Shown here: one piece after another, positions 36,537 to 48,954 of the stretch
Numbering within the stretch: position 1 is the stretch's first letter
Layout: each line of letters starts with the position of its first letter
NCBI GenBank assembly: GCA_963680875.1
Contig: OY804579.1
Coordinates: 19,267,804-19,331,803 of the forward strand
Length of the DNA: 64,000 bases
Source of the DNA: Bathymodiolus brooksi
Lineage: Eukaryota; Mollusca; Bivalvia; Mytilida; Modiolidae
Reading direction: 5' to 3'
Translations under genes and position numbers: made by a program
The notes under the pieces: model-generated
Told to the model about the DNA's origin: nothing
What the model saw: only the letters and a program-made list of their open reading frames with translations
Database searches by the model: none

Positions 36537-37131
36537 AATGACACATTCTAAATGTACTTTTGGGGCGAAAATTGTGAATTGTTGCTGTTTCTTAGTCATT
36601 TCCATTTATCTTTTTTATATGTAGCTGCTTCAAACCAACAAACATCAGTTTTTAAAGCTTGACATTTCTAATGTTTCAAAACAATAAAATCGATTAAGAA
36701 AAAACGAATACAATCTTAAAATTTTAACATATAAAATATCACAGTTTCAGTAACATTTTTAAACAATTTTTAAAGAACATAGGTAAGCATAATTAATTTA
36801 TGTTGTAGTTTATGGAAATGTTAGAGCAATTATTGAACACAGAAAATTGCATTTGCGGTCTTTCAAATGCTACATCATCAACTGTAGCAAAACGTATCTT
36901 AACTTTTGGTTCTACTGACGAAGCTGCTTCGTTCATTTTTGTTTACTAACAGTGGTCTGCTGATTACCGAAGTTTGTTAGCAAGACCGCCTCTGATTGGT
37001 TGAGGTTCAAAATGTCGGCCAATCAAATTTATCGATATTAATCAGTCTACTGGTTTTCCCCTGTTACTATATTTATGACGTACTAACTGCGACATGAGGT
37101 TAACGAGCTGTGATACTAGTGATAATCATAA
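36537..37131. other. No gene recognised
   Basis: AT-rich, no open frame of interest. Confidence 0.45.
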
Positions 37132-37272
37132 ATTAATGCATACCCTTTTCCATAGCAGGACTGTTATCATTCCGAGAAACCGATATCGGCCAGAGGGCAT
37201 TAACCCGAGGGTCGATATCGGGCGAGGGATGATAACACTTCTGATATGGAGAAAGGCATGCATATTAATCTA
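37132..37272. repeat. Foldback hairpin 5
   Basis: Arms pair from ATTAATGCAT outside through TTTCCATA, GTTATCAT and CCGATATCG. An internal bulge sets TTCCGAGAAACC (37170-37181) against GGGCGAGGGA (37220-37229), again CCGA opposite GAGG. The centre holds CCCGAGGGTCGATATCGG. Its right arm has a relative at 37676-37725 (GAGGGATGATAACAGTCCTG). Confidence 0.8.
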
Positions 37273-37312
37273 TTTATCACATATTTCAACATTGAATTAA
37301 TTTGACTGTGCT

Positions 37313-37365
37313 AGGGACATATATGTCCCTTGTTGGTAGATTGCGTTAGGGACATATATGTCCCT
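37313..37365. repeat. Two identical 18-bp perfect palindromes
   Basis: AGGGACATATATGTCCCT occurs at 37313-37330 and again at 37348-37365, start to start 35 bp. Each is a perfect palindrome, i.e. GGGACA inverted around four bases. It could be a dimeric protein site or the remains of a short inverted repeat. Confidence 0.95.
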
Positions 37366-37675
37366 TGGGAAAGAAATTTACGTTTATTTTCTTTAAGAAT
37401 AAGTTACGCAAATACGCTATAATTAGATTGCACAATTTGAAGTTAGATACAGATATGGCGCATATAGAACATCTTTAAGATTAAAAAAAAACGATAAGTA
37501 ACGTCAAATTTCTGTTAAAAAAATAAATGACGTCACTCTGTTGAAAGAGCCATAACGTCTGGAATTATATCGCACAGAAGTTACGATTATACACGAAACG
37601 TCGCAGTCAAAGGGTTAAAAAGAACAAAATTAACTTCACACACACACACACCAAACTATGAGTGATTGATATCGG
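37366..37675. other. No gene recognised
   Basis: AT-rich, with a short CA repeat near 37638-37650. Confidence 0.45.
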
Positions 37676-37812
37676 TTGAGGGATGATAACAGTCCTGATA
37701 TAGAAAAAGGCATGTATCGTTCTATTTCTAAAAAAGCTTGATATCATGTTGTTCTATTTATAAAGAGGCTTGATATCATGTTGTTCTATTTATAAAGAGG
37801 CTTGATATCATG
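37676..37812. repeat. Foldback arm followed by 3 x 32-bp tandem repeat
   Basis: 37676-37725 resembles the right arm of hairpin 5. It runs into units beginning GCTTGATATCATGTTGTTCT at 37736, 37768 and 37800 (period 32 bp). Confidence 0.8.
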
Positions 37813-37829
37813 TTATCAGAGTTTTGCCC

Positions 37830-37855
37830 CGATATCTGCCCATGGGCTGATATCG
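37830..37855. repeat. 26-bp near-perfect palindrome
   Basis: CGATATC-T-GCCCATGGGC-T-GATATCG. All positions pair except one T-T opposition. Part of the same hairpin-rich cluster. Confidence 0.85.
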
Positions 37856-38010
37856 CTGTGGCACTTCGGTGTTAACGCATGGGGAAAATTGACGTTATTA
37901 CTTAAAAATATGCTATAATGTTATATTGAGACCTTCAAAACTGACGTTATTGGTTTTTATCGATAACGTCATAATGTATGTGATGTCACACTGAACGATA
38001 AATGTCAGTG

Positions 38011-41000
38011 GATTAATACTGACGATATCACGTGGTGAGATCAAAAGGAAACGTGTACAATTGATACTGACAATATCACTTGATGACATTAAAGGAAACA
38101 TGTACAATTGATACTGACAATATCACTTGGTAAGATCAACGGAAACATCTACAATTGATACTGACAATATCACTTGGTGAGATCAAAGGAAACATGTACA
38201 ATTGATACTGACAATATCACTTGGTGAGATCAAAGGAAACATGTACAATTGATACTGACAATATCACTTGGTGAGATCAACGGAAACATGTACAATTAAT
38301 ACTGACATATCACTTGGTGAGATCAAAGGAAACATGCACAATTGATACTGACAATATCACTTGGTGAGATCAAAGGAAACATGTACAATTGATACTGACA
38401 ATATCACTTGCTGAGATCAACGGAAACATGTACAATTGATACTGACAATATCACTTGGTGAGATCAAAGGAAACATGCACAATTGATAATGACAATATCA
38501 CTTGGTGAGATCAAAGGAAACATGTACAATTGATACTGACAATATCACTTGGTGAGATCAACAGAAACATGTACAATTGATACTGACAATATCACTTGGT
38601 GGGATGAAAGGAAACATGTACAAATGATACTGACAATATCACTTAGTGAGGTCAAAGGAAACATGTGCAATTGATACTAGCAATATCACTTGGTGAGATC
38701 AACGGAAACATGTACAATTGATACTGACAATATCACTTGGTGAGATCAACGGAAACATGTACAATTGATACTGACAATATCACTTGGTGAGATCAACAGA
38801 AACATGTACAATTGATACTCACAATATCACTTGGTGAGATCAAAAGAAGCATGTACAATTGGTACTGACAATATAACTTGGTGAGATCAACGGAAACATG
38901 TACAATTGATACTGACAATATCACTTGGTGAGATCAACGGAAACATGCACAATTGATACTGACAATATCACTTGGTGAGATCAACGGAAACATGTACAAT
39001 TGATACTGACAATATCACTTGGTCAGATCAAAGGAAACATGTACAATTGATACTGACAATATCACTTGGCGAGATCAACGGAAACATGTACAATTGATAC
39101 TGACAATATCACTTGGTGAGATCAACGGAAACATGTACAATTGATACTGACAATATCACTTGGTGTGATCAAAGGAAACATGTACAATTGATACTGACAA
39201 TATCACTTGGTGAGATAAACGGAAACATGTACAATTGATACTGACAATATCACTTGGTGAGATCAAAGGAAACATGTACAATTGATACTGACAATATCAC
39301 TTAGTGAGATCAAAGGAAACATGTACAATTGATCCTGACAATATCACTTGGTAAGATCAAAGAATACATATACAATTGATACTGACAATATCACTTGGTG
39401 AGATAAACGGAAACATGTACAATTGATACTGACAATATCACTTGGTGAGATGAAAGGAAACATGTACAATTGATACTGACAATATCACTTAGTGAGATCA
39501 AAGGAAACATGTACAATTGATACTGACAATATCACTTGGTGAGGTCAAAGGAAAGATGTTCAATTGATACTGACAATATCACTTGGTGAGGTCAAAGGAA
39601 ACATGTACAATTGATACTGACAATATCATTTGGTGAGAACAAAGGAAACATGTACAATTGATACTGATAATATCACTTGGTGAGATCAAAGGAAACATGT
39701 ACAGTTGATACTGACAATATCACTTAGTCAGATCAAAGGAAACATCTACAACTGATACTGACAATATCACTTGGACAGATCAAAGGAAACATGTACAATT
39801 GATACTGATAATATCACTTGATGAGATCAAAGGAAGCATGTACAATTGATACTGACAATATTACTTGGTAAGATCAAAGAAAAAATGTACGATTGATACT
39901 GACAATATCACTTGGTGAGATCAACAGAAACATGTACAATTGATACTGACAATATCACTTGGTGAGATCAAACTAAACATGTACAATTGATACTGACAAT
40001 ATCACTTGGTGAGGTCAAAGGAAAGATGTTCAATTGATACTGACAATATCACTTGGTGAGGTCAAAGGAAACATGTACAATTGATACTGACAATATCACT
40101 TGGTGAGATCAAAGGAAACATGTACAATTGATACTGACAATATCACTTGGTGATATCAAAGGAAACATGTACAATTGATACTGACAATATCGCTTGGTGA
40201 GAACAAAGAAAACATGTACAATTGATACTGACAATATCACTTGGTGAGATCAAAGGAAACATGTACAATTGATACTGACACTATCACTTGGACAGATCAA
40301 AGGAAACATGTACAATTGATACTGACAATATCACTTGGTGAGGTCAAAGGAACGATGTACAATTGATACTGACAATATCGCTTGGTGAGAACAAAGGAAA
40401 CATGTACAATTGATACTTACAATATTACTTGGTGAGGTCAAAGGAAAGATGTACAATTGATACTGACAATATCACTCGGTGAGATCAAGGAAACATGTAC
40501 AATTCATACTGACAATATCACCTGGTGAGATCAAATGAAGCATGTACAATTGATACTGGCAATATCACTTGGTGAGATCAAAGGAAACATGCACATTTGA
40601 TACTGACAATATCACTTGGTGAGATCAAAGGAAACATGCACATTTGATACTGACAATATCACTTGGTGAGATCAAAGGAAACATACCATTGATACTGACA
40701 ATATCACTTGGTGAGATCAAAGGAAACATGTACAATTTGATACTGACAATATCACTTGGTGAGAACAAAGGAAACATGTACAATTGATACTGAAAATATC
40801 ACTTGGTGAGGTCAAAGGAAAGATGTACAATTGATACTGACAATATCATTTGGTGAGATCAAAGGAAACATGTACAATTAATACTGACAATATCACCTGG
40901 TGAGATCAAAGGAAACATGTACAATTGATACTGACAATATCACTTGGTGAGAACAAAGGAAACATGTACAATTGATACTGACAAAATCACTTGTTGAGAT

Positions 41001-42429
41001 CAAAGGAAACATGCACATTTGATACTGACAATATCACTTGGTGAGATCAAAGGAAACATGTACCATTGAAACTGACAATATCACTTGGTGGGATCAAAGG
41101 AAACATGTACAATTGATACTGACAATATCACTTGATGAGATCAAAGGAAGCATGTACGATTGATACTGACAATATCACTTGATGAGATCAACAGAAACAT
41201 GTACAATTGATACTGACAATATCACTTGGTGAGATCAAACTAAACATGTACAATTGATACTGACAATATCACTTGGTGAGGTCAAAGGAAAGATGTTCAA
41301 TTGATACTGACAATATCACTTGGTGAGGTCAACGGAAACATGTACAATTGATACTGACAATATCACTTGGTGAGATCAAACTAAACATGTACAATTGATA
41401 CTGACAATATCACTTGGTGATATCAAAGGAAACATGTACAATTGATACTGACAATATCGCTTGGTGAGAACAAAGAAAACATGTACAATTGATACTGACA
41501 ATATCACTTGGTGAGATCAAAGGAAACATGTACAATTGATACTGACAATATCACTTGGTGAGATCAAATGAAACATGTACAATTGATACTGACAATATCA
41601 CTTGGTGAGGTCAAAGGAACGATATACAATTGATACTGACAATATCACTTGGTGAGAACAAAGGAAACATGTACAATTGATACTGACAATATCATTTGGT
41701 GAGGTCAAAGGAAACATGTACAATTGATACTGACAATATCACTCGGTGAGATCAAAGGAAACATGTACAATTAATACTGACAATATCACCTGGTGAGATC
41801 AAAGGAAACATGTACAATTGATACTGGCAATATCACTTGGTGAGATCAAAGGAAACATGCACATTTGATACTGACAATATCACTTGGTGAGATCAAAGGA
41901 AACATGCACATTTGATACTGACAATATCACTTGGTGAGAACAAAGGAAACATGTACAATTGATACTGACAATATCACTTGGTGAGATCAAAGGAAACATG
42001 TACAATTTGATACTGACAATATCACTTGGTGAGAACAAAGGAAACATGTACAATTGATACTGAAAATATCACTTGGTGAGGTCAAAGGAAAGATGTACAA
42101 TTGATACTGACAATATCATTTGGTGAGATCAAAGGAAACATGTACAATTCATACTGACAATATCACCTGGTGAGATCAAAGGAAACATGTACAATTGATA
42201 CTGACAAAATCACTTGGTGAGATCAAAGGAAACATGCACATTTGATACTGACAATATCACTTGGTGAGATCAAAGGAAACATGTACCATTGATACTGACA
42301 ATATCACTTGGTGAGATCAAAGGAAACATGTACCATTGATACTGACAATATCACTTGGTGAGATCAAAGGAAACATGTACAATTGATACGGACAATATCA
42401 CTTGGTGAGATCAAAGGAAACATGTATAA
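38011..42429. repeat. 47-bp satellite array, about 94 copies
   Basis: Head-to-tail units of 47 bp with TTGATACTGACAATATCACT, TGGTGAGATCAAAGGAAACA and TGTACAA. Units at the left edge are the most diverged (ACGTGGTGAGATCAAAAGG near 38029), and units are homogeneous in the centre. Variants such as GAGGTCAAAGGAAAGATG and GAGATCAAACTAAACATG recur about 1.27 kb apart (39970 and 41237), so this array too has higher-order structure. No coding frame persists because of frequent stops. Confidence 0.97.
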
Positions 42430-42529
42430 TTTGCCGATAAAGTTAAATAATGGTTGTCAGCAGTTTTACTAACTACATGTAATGAACGTCCCTTTCCTCA
42501 TTCATGACTTATAACCGGGTTTGTAACTA

Positions 42530-42765
42530 GAGTAACACGACGGGAACCACTAGTGAAGCAGGAACTGCTTACACTTCCGGAGCACCTGAGTTCACCTCCT
42601 GGTTTTTAGTAGGGTTCGTGTTACTCAATCTTTAGTTTTATGTGAAATATTTTGTAGATCGTTGTTTTTCCTTTTGTCCTTTTTTTTCCGTTTAGTTGTT
42701 GTGTTGTCTGTCCTTCGATTTATGGATATCTGATTACCCCTTTGGTATCTTCAAACTCTTCTTAA
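42530..42765 (+). repeat. Dispersed mussel-type repeat (AAGCAGGAACTGC family), full copy
   Basis: Begins AGTAACACGACGGGAACCAC and ends CCCTTTGGTATCTTCAAACT. The blocks match 11065-11295 throughout. It starts only 100 bp from the end of the 47-bp satellite. Confidence 0.85.
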
Positions 42766-43863
42766 TATATAAAGCAGAGAAGACAACAGTAGAAGCTGAA
42801 GGAAATCTAGGTTATCTTTTCACCTGGAGTAATAAATAGGTCAATGTTAATCTAAATATATTTTGTGTTAATTGGTCATAAATATTCACTGAAATTATTG
42901 GATTTCATGAGTGATTAGATGTGCTTAATAATATCAGTCAAATTATTGAAATCTATTAAAATACTTCATATAAAGAAATGGAACCAAGTATCTACATTAA
43001 ACTAAAACGTTGCAATTAAGCTGCACGATCAATCTACTAGATCAGTTATCAAATTCTCTATATTTATTGCAAATATATTGTTAGCGTTGGCCAATTACAG
43101 CTTGTGCAAATAACACTTTCCACCTATTTATGAAGTCTATATCAAGGCCTCAATAGCTTCCCCACAGACACAGGACAGAGAAAGGACTCAGCAAGTTATA
43201 ATAATCTTAAGGTATGACAATACAAAACACTAATAAAATGGAATCGACAAAGCAGATTCCCAACCAGGATCTGATTTTACAACGTCATATGTCGAGGTCT
43301 TTTTCATCTTCAATGAAGCATGACTTAAGGTGAGAGGTCATTATTCACTTTGTTGTTATTGTGGAATTGTTGACAATTACTGTTTAAGCTTTTTTTCATA
43401 AGACATATTCGACCTACACAATTATCCTGCTCTGTGCATGAACCTCGTCGTGAAGTTGTGCTAGGTGACTTTAACTTTATTATTAGTTTATATCCGACAA
43501 AGTTATTTATACCCTGAAGGGAAACTAGTAGCTTACAGTGAACACAAATATATTGCAGAGTTAATTGGTGGACAGCCTACAATCTTGATTGATACATTTT
43601 CTTGCCTATATCTATCATCTAGGCACTTCATGCATCCATTCACCTCAACTAAAGACACCAACAAAACAGAGCAGTGTCAGTGAATTCTCGTAGTTATCTG
43701 ACTACTGGCTTATAAGGTGGAATATGTGGGATGTAGACAGTATTAACAGTTGACTTAGAAGCCCGCCTTATTGTTATACCTGTATTGAATTAAGACATGG
43801 TAGATGTAGAGTTTAATCTATTAAATGCTATTGATAATCTCACATATCAATTATGATATATAT
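42766..43863. other. No gene recognised
   Basis: AT-rich. The 72-codon plus frame at 43465-43683 has no recognisable domain or splice context. Confidence 0.4.
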
Positions 43864-44383
43864 GGCGTTCATCCTAGAAGACGTATAGAAACAATAAGAC
43901 GATGAACATCAAGTAGGCGTTCATCCTAGAAGACGTATAGAAACACTAAGACGATGAACATCAAGTAGGCGTTCATCCTAGAAGACGTATAGAAACACTA
44001 AGTCGATGAACATCAAGTAGGCGTTCATCCTAGAAGACGTATAGAAACACTAAGACGATGAACATCAAGTAGGCGTTCATCCTAGAAGACGTATAGAAAC
44101 ACTAAGACGATGAACATCAAGTAGGCGTTCATCCTAGAAGACGTATAGAAACACTAAGACGATGAACATCAAGTAGGCGTTCATTCTAGAAGACGCATAG
44201 AAACACTAAGACGATGAACATCAAGTAGGCGTTCATCCTAGAAGACGTATGGAAACACTAAGACGATGAACATCAAGTAGGCGTTCATCCTAGAAGACGT
44301 ATAGAAACACTAAGACGATGAACATCAAGTAGGCGTTCATCCTAGAAGACGTATAGAAACACTAAGACGATGAACATCAAGTA
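43864..44383. repeat. 52-bp minisatellite, 10 copies
   Basis: Exactly ten units of 52 bp (520 bp) starting GGCGTTCATCCTAGAAGACG; differences are single bases. Each unit contains GTTCATC and, 30 bp later, GATGAAC, so every unit can fold on itself. The low divergence means recent expansion. Confidence 0.97.
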
Positions 44384-44769
44384 AGCCTTCGTCGTTCATA
44401 TTGGTGATATTTTCCTACACTTTCACAATATGACATCATTTGAATAATTCATTAACTAATACCCTACATTTTATACATTACAAACTACATTTGTATTACG
44501 CTAATTGTTTTCTTTTCAGAGGCTTAGTGCAAATATGTGTTAAATATACGTCTTATATAGTTCGGAAGAGGCTGTAATGAACCAGGTTTAACTTTTTAAA
44601 GATCACCTAAATAAGATTTTCTATTGTAGATATACTAGTTTGCATTTCATACAACATATGAAACTCTCCAAACAAACGCAATATCATATGATAGCGCTTT
44701 CTTTTCGGTTATATGTGATGGTTGGTTGGGCCCATAAAGCGAGTTTAATCCCGCCATTTTGTATTATTG
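44384..44769. other. No gene recognised
   Basis: AT-rich flank between the minisatellite and a SINE; nothing further seen. Confidence 0.45.
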
Positions 44770-45046
44770 AAATGATTGATTGATTTGCGGTGTTTCACGC
44801 CACTTTCAGCAATATTTCAGCTATATCATGGGGACCAATTTTAGTGGTGGAAGAAGCCGGAGTACCCGGAGAAAACCACCGACCATGGGCAAGCAACTGG
44901 TAAGCTTTATCACTTGCGACTGCGTGTCGAGTGCACCCTTTTCATAGCTTACAAAGCCGGGCGCGAACCCACGCTGTATGGGTGATAGGCTTATATGAGC
45001 TGTTAGGTAATCCAACTACCTAACTCATTGAGCCATCCGGGCCCCT
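44770..45046 (-). repeat. tRNA-derived SINE with clear head
   Basis: On the minus strand it starts GGGCCCGGATGGCTCAATGA (A-box-like GGCTCAATGAGTTAGG) and has a B box in GGGTTCGCGCCCGG about 75 bp later. It then enters the common SINE body (CTCCGGGTACTCCGG, TGAAATATTGCTGAAAGTGG) and ends in ATCA repeats. The head differs from that of the SINEs at 46548 and 50600 while the body is the same. The 64-codon frame over it is a by-product. Confidence 0.88.
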
Positions 45047-45946
45047 ATATTATTGAAATGTCTGTACCAAGCCATGAAGTGGGAAGTCATGTGATAGTCG
45101 TGTGGTAGTCACGTGGTTGTGTGCTAAGAGTATCCCTTTTGCTTCTATCTACATTTTTGCTATTGAAGTTTGGAATTGCTTCAGCAAAGTGGTATTTGTT
45201 TTGTTTTTTCACTTTATATCACTCTGTCTAGTACATGTTTACATTTTATTCAATAAAATCTATTCCTGCTTCTGATATTTCAAATGTAAGATGATCAATT
45301 GATATTGTACATGTCTATGCATATGTATATAAAATATATTTCAAAGAGAAATTTAAGAGTCATATCACAGAATAATATATTAGTTTGATATCAAATCCAA
45401 TACAGAACAATACTAATGAAATTGGAGGAAAAGCGAGAACGTATCTTATCAATCATTGGCTTAGGAGGGGTTGTTCGATTGATTGGTTTATTTTCTTATT
45501 CCATCTTTCCGTATTTCTGTCTGCAAGGTATTGATAACAAGACATACAACCAGCCACAATTTCGGTAATTGCAACAGAGTTGCTGTTATGGTATAAATAG
45601 ATATATAAATCTTTGTTAATTAAGATTTAATCACAGATTGTGTTTACGGTTAGGTATTTATATAAGATAATAAATGCTTAACATAACATGAAAGAGAAAA
45701 CATTCAAAGTAAAGCATTGTATATTTTAGATTTATTTGAACATGATTTTACGGCTCATTTTCTTATATTATCAAAGTAATCAAATAAATTATACCACCAT
45801 TACTTGAGAACATTACGTAAATGTTCAGTTAGAATATTAATAATTAATAAACAGCATATTCTTTGAAAACAAACGTTAAATTGATTTTCACTATCTACCT
45901 GATACATCGACTAATTTGGATTTACCAGTACATCAATGGTGAAGGA
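45047..45946. other. No gene recognised
   Basis: AT-rich without notable open frames or repeats. Confidence 0.45.
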
Positions 45947-46165
45947 ATGTTTGTTTGTTTGTTTGTTTGTTTGACGGTGTTTAACGCCACTTTCAACAAT
46001 ATTTCAGTTATATCATGGAGGTCAGTTTTATTGAGGGGGGAAACTGGAGGACCCGGAGAAAACCACCGACCTATCGCAAGCCACTGACAAACTTTATTAC
46101 ATAATGTTGTACACCTCACCCTGATCGAGATTCGAACTCACAACATCAGTGGTGATAAAAAAAAA
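45947..46165 (-). repeat. SINE, inverted, head truncated
   Basis: Tail of (TTTG)n at 45949-45973, then GTGTTTAACGCCACTTTCAA and the body. The B-box region is GAGTTCGAATCTC on the minus strand near 46139. The A-box part is replaced by an A run (46158-46165). Confidence 0.85.
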
Positions 46166-46547
46166 TGATGAAGTAAGAATATTCTTCAAGATATATCAAT
46201 AATAAGATATAAAATAATGGATCTCCGAGGGAATCCCGTAATATAGAAATATGATCTGGTTTCTCTCTCCGTCGCTGTAATGTACAGCCCTTCTAAATGG
46301 GATAGTGGCGTCCACTAGTTATGTAGGATGAATACAATACACTAAATAGGCGTACATCAGTGCCTCCTACACGGGGAATGAAACGCTGGTTAAAAAATGA
46401 GAAAAATGGAAATAGCACGTTCGATGAGAGGTCATTAATAAATTGCTGGCCCGTTCCAATGTACCATTTCCCCACCCTATCTATTATATTCTTATTTTAC
46501 TGTGACAGTCTAACCTTACTCCCATATCTCCATCTGCACAATTAAGG
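46166..46547. other. No gene recognised
   Basis: Overlapping 60-61 codon frames on both strands (46293-46545) have no domain. Confidence 0.4.
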
Positions 46548-46800
46548 GCCGTCGTGATCGTATGGTAGTCGTATTAACAACTACCTAACTGTGCAATCAG
46601 TGCCTATCACCCCTTAAGTTGTTCGAATCCCGTTCATGGCGAGGTGTACTCGATACAACATTATCTGATAACGTTTGTCAGTGGATTGCGACAGGTCGGT
46701 GGTCTTCTCCGGGTACTCCGGTTTCCTCCACCAATAAAACTGACAGCCACGATATAACTGAAATAGTGTTGCAAGTGGCGTTAAACACTATAACCATATA
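46548..46800 (+). repeat. tRNA-derived SINE, complete
   Basis: Head: GGCCGTCGTGATCGTATGGT (A box) and GTTGTTCGAATCCCG (B box). Body: GGCGAGGTGTACTCGAT, TCTCCGGGTACTCCGGTTTC, CCAATAAAACTGACAGCCAC, then GTGGCGTTAAACAC and a short tail. Head and body match 50600-50870 (minus), so these two form one subfamily. Confidence 0.88.
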
Positions 46801-47269
46801 AATGCGTGGTTGAAAAATATATCAGCAATTTTCAATGGACTAACGTTTTGCATACAACCAGGAGATAACTATATTGTTTCAAGGTTTCTCTCCACAACTT
46901 GGAATTTATTTCACATGAAGTTGCAAGTGTTCTCGATTTTAAACCACTTTAAAATGTTTTATGGATCTTTGGTAGCGCATTTTTTTTCTAGAGCTTCCGT
47001 TGTTGATTGTTTTTTCCATCCCATATAGTGTAATTTAAATGTGGTTGATTAGTGATTACTCTCCTTAATTGTATCTGTATTTCGATTAGGTCAACAGAAA
47101 CCCATTTTAATGAGATAAATTTCTTCAATGTTTAGTAAACTCTCTCTATGGTTGTATTAATATACCTTTAAAGTAATAATAGAATGAAACACACAAATAC
47201 CACACTGTTTGAACAGTTGCAATATAAAATATCAAAATCGTAGAAAAAGGCAAAATCGATACCCTAACA
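46801..47269. other. No gene recognised
   Basis: AT-rich. The 72-codon plus frame at 46810-47028 has no domain. Confidence 0.4.
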
Positions 47270-47375
47270 CACAAATATATGATAGCTTACTATCCTGGTT
47301 TGGTATAGGCATATCGATAAATAGTGGCGGGGTTAAGCTCGTTTTATTGGCCCAAACCTCCCCTCTTTGTGAAAT
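47270..47375 (+). repeat. Dispersed mussel-type repeat (GTGGCGGGGTTAA family), fragment
   Basis: GGTTTGGTATAGGCATATCG followed by AGTGGCGGGGTTAAGC and CCCAAACCTCCCC. It resembles 54415-54500 (GGACTGGCATAGCAATGTGG, AGGAGTTAAACCGG), a repeat I recall as common in mussel transcripts. Confidence 0.55.
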
Positions 47376-48954
47376 GACGCGGTCATGTATTTACATCTAA
47401 ATTCTAAGGTGCATTCGTTATGTCGATAACAGATTTGTAAGAAAAACTTGCAGTGTTCAAAGTGTTAAAATAAAGTAATAATGCAAAGAAATGCTTATCT
47501 AAAAAGTCAACTGACAGTAGCATGTAATAGTTGTTATTATTATACTTCTCATACTTTTTTCTATATAAATTGCATTGCAATAAAAATACTATTTCCATAG
47601 TTTCATTCAATTTGTCTGAAAAGTACCGGCCGCTGAATAGCACTTTAATCATATGATTTTTTTTTTTTTTTTTTTTTTAATTAATTTCTTCTTCAAATGC
47701 ACACATGAAAATGTATTAGTTTTAAAAAGCATCAATAAAGTAGAATAGAAATGCATCAGAAAAGAACCTAATTTAGAATTTTGAATTTCACAGTTGTTCA
47801 GAATAACAAAACACTTATAGACTTGATATTCGGGTAATAGCACTTTTATTGTCCCCAAGGTACCAACTATTTTCCGAGGCATATCCAGTCAATAAGTGTA
47901 TACTATCAATCAATTTTCATAAGGAGGTCACGGTGAATATACCTGTGCAATCAGAGGTTGTCATCGATAACTATAGAATTGTACTTTCATTACGGATAAT
48001 TTTATCTGATTCAAAGCATGGAACGGTTTACATTAATTTGATTTCTAATAAAACAGGATACACAGGGAAGGACATCTATCAATAACGATATAAATACTCC
48101 TCTATACAGATTTGTTTCAAACTAATAATATAAATTAAATGTAATAGCAACATTACGGTTCCGATACACTGCTTAGTAGACACAAGCAGTACAGATAATT
48201 GAAGAATGGTATACTTTCAAGAAACATTAAATTTGCTACTTAGATAGATTAGCGTGTAAATCCTATTGATTTACATCTTAATAACACCATAGAGGATAAA
48301 ACATGAAAGAAAAAATGATCTTAAAGAGGAAAACATCACTTTTACTAACACATTTATTGCTATTTTCTTTAATGTTGTTGTTTCATGGTTTGTTTATTCG
48401 ACGGTCTGGCCGCTTACGATATTGACAATTCTTCATACATTATTGATATAGTTTGTTTGGATCAATATATGGTAGTAAAAGTTTTATTTTAGCACAAATA
48501 TAAACATATCGCGGAATTAAAACAAAATTATATCAGATAAAACTATGTTTCAATAATATGCTAATTTTAACAATGAATGACAAAAACCAAGCCATTAACC
48601 TTAGACAAACGCTCGACAGTGTTAAGTATATTCTGTTTGTAATGTCACTACTTTGTCTTCTGTAAAGATTTAATAATAAATGTGCTTCCGAATAAAAGCT
48701 GAAATAGAATTCCGAATATGGATATTTAAAGCAATTTCTATGTTACAAAATGGTAATTCTAGAAACACAATTATAAAAATGATAATTTACATAAAGCAGA
48801 ATGTCAAATGTTTACTTGTTTGTTCTATTCGAGCCCCAAAATAAAAGACAATATAGTAATAAATTATATCATTTATTAATTAATCGATCAGTAGCTTTAA
48901 TTTTAATATTGGATAAATGCGTTTATGGTTTTTTTTTCAATTGACAAAATTCTG
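47376..48954. other. No gene recognised; long T run
   Basis: AT-rich. A run of about 22 T at 47657-47678. Frames of 77-82 codons on both strands lack domain character. Confidence 0.45.

Noticed and set aside
15286..42429. Possible CRISPR-like arrays
   Set aside because: The repeats are contiguous tandem units with no unique spacers between them, in animal DNA.
43864..44383. Protein-coding tandem repeat
   Set aside because: 52 is not a multiple of three and every frame meets a stop within a unit or two.
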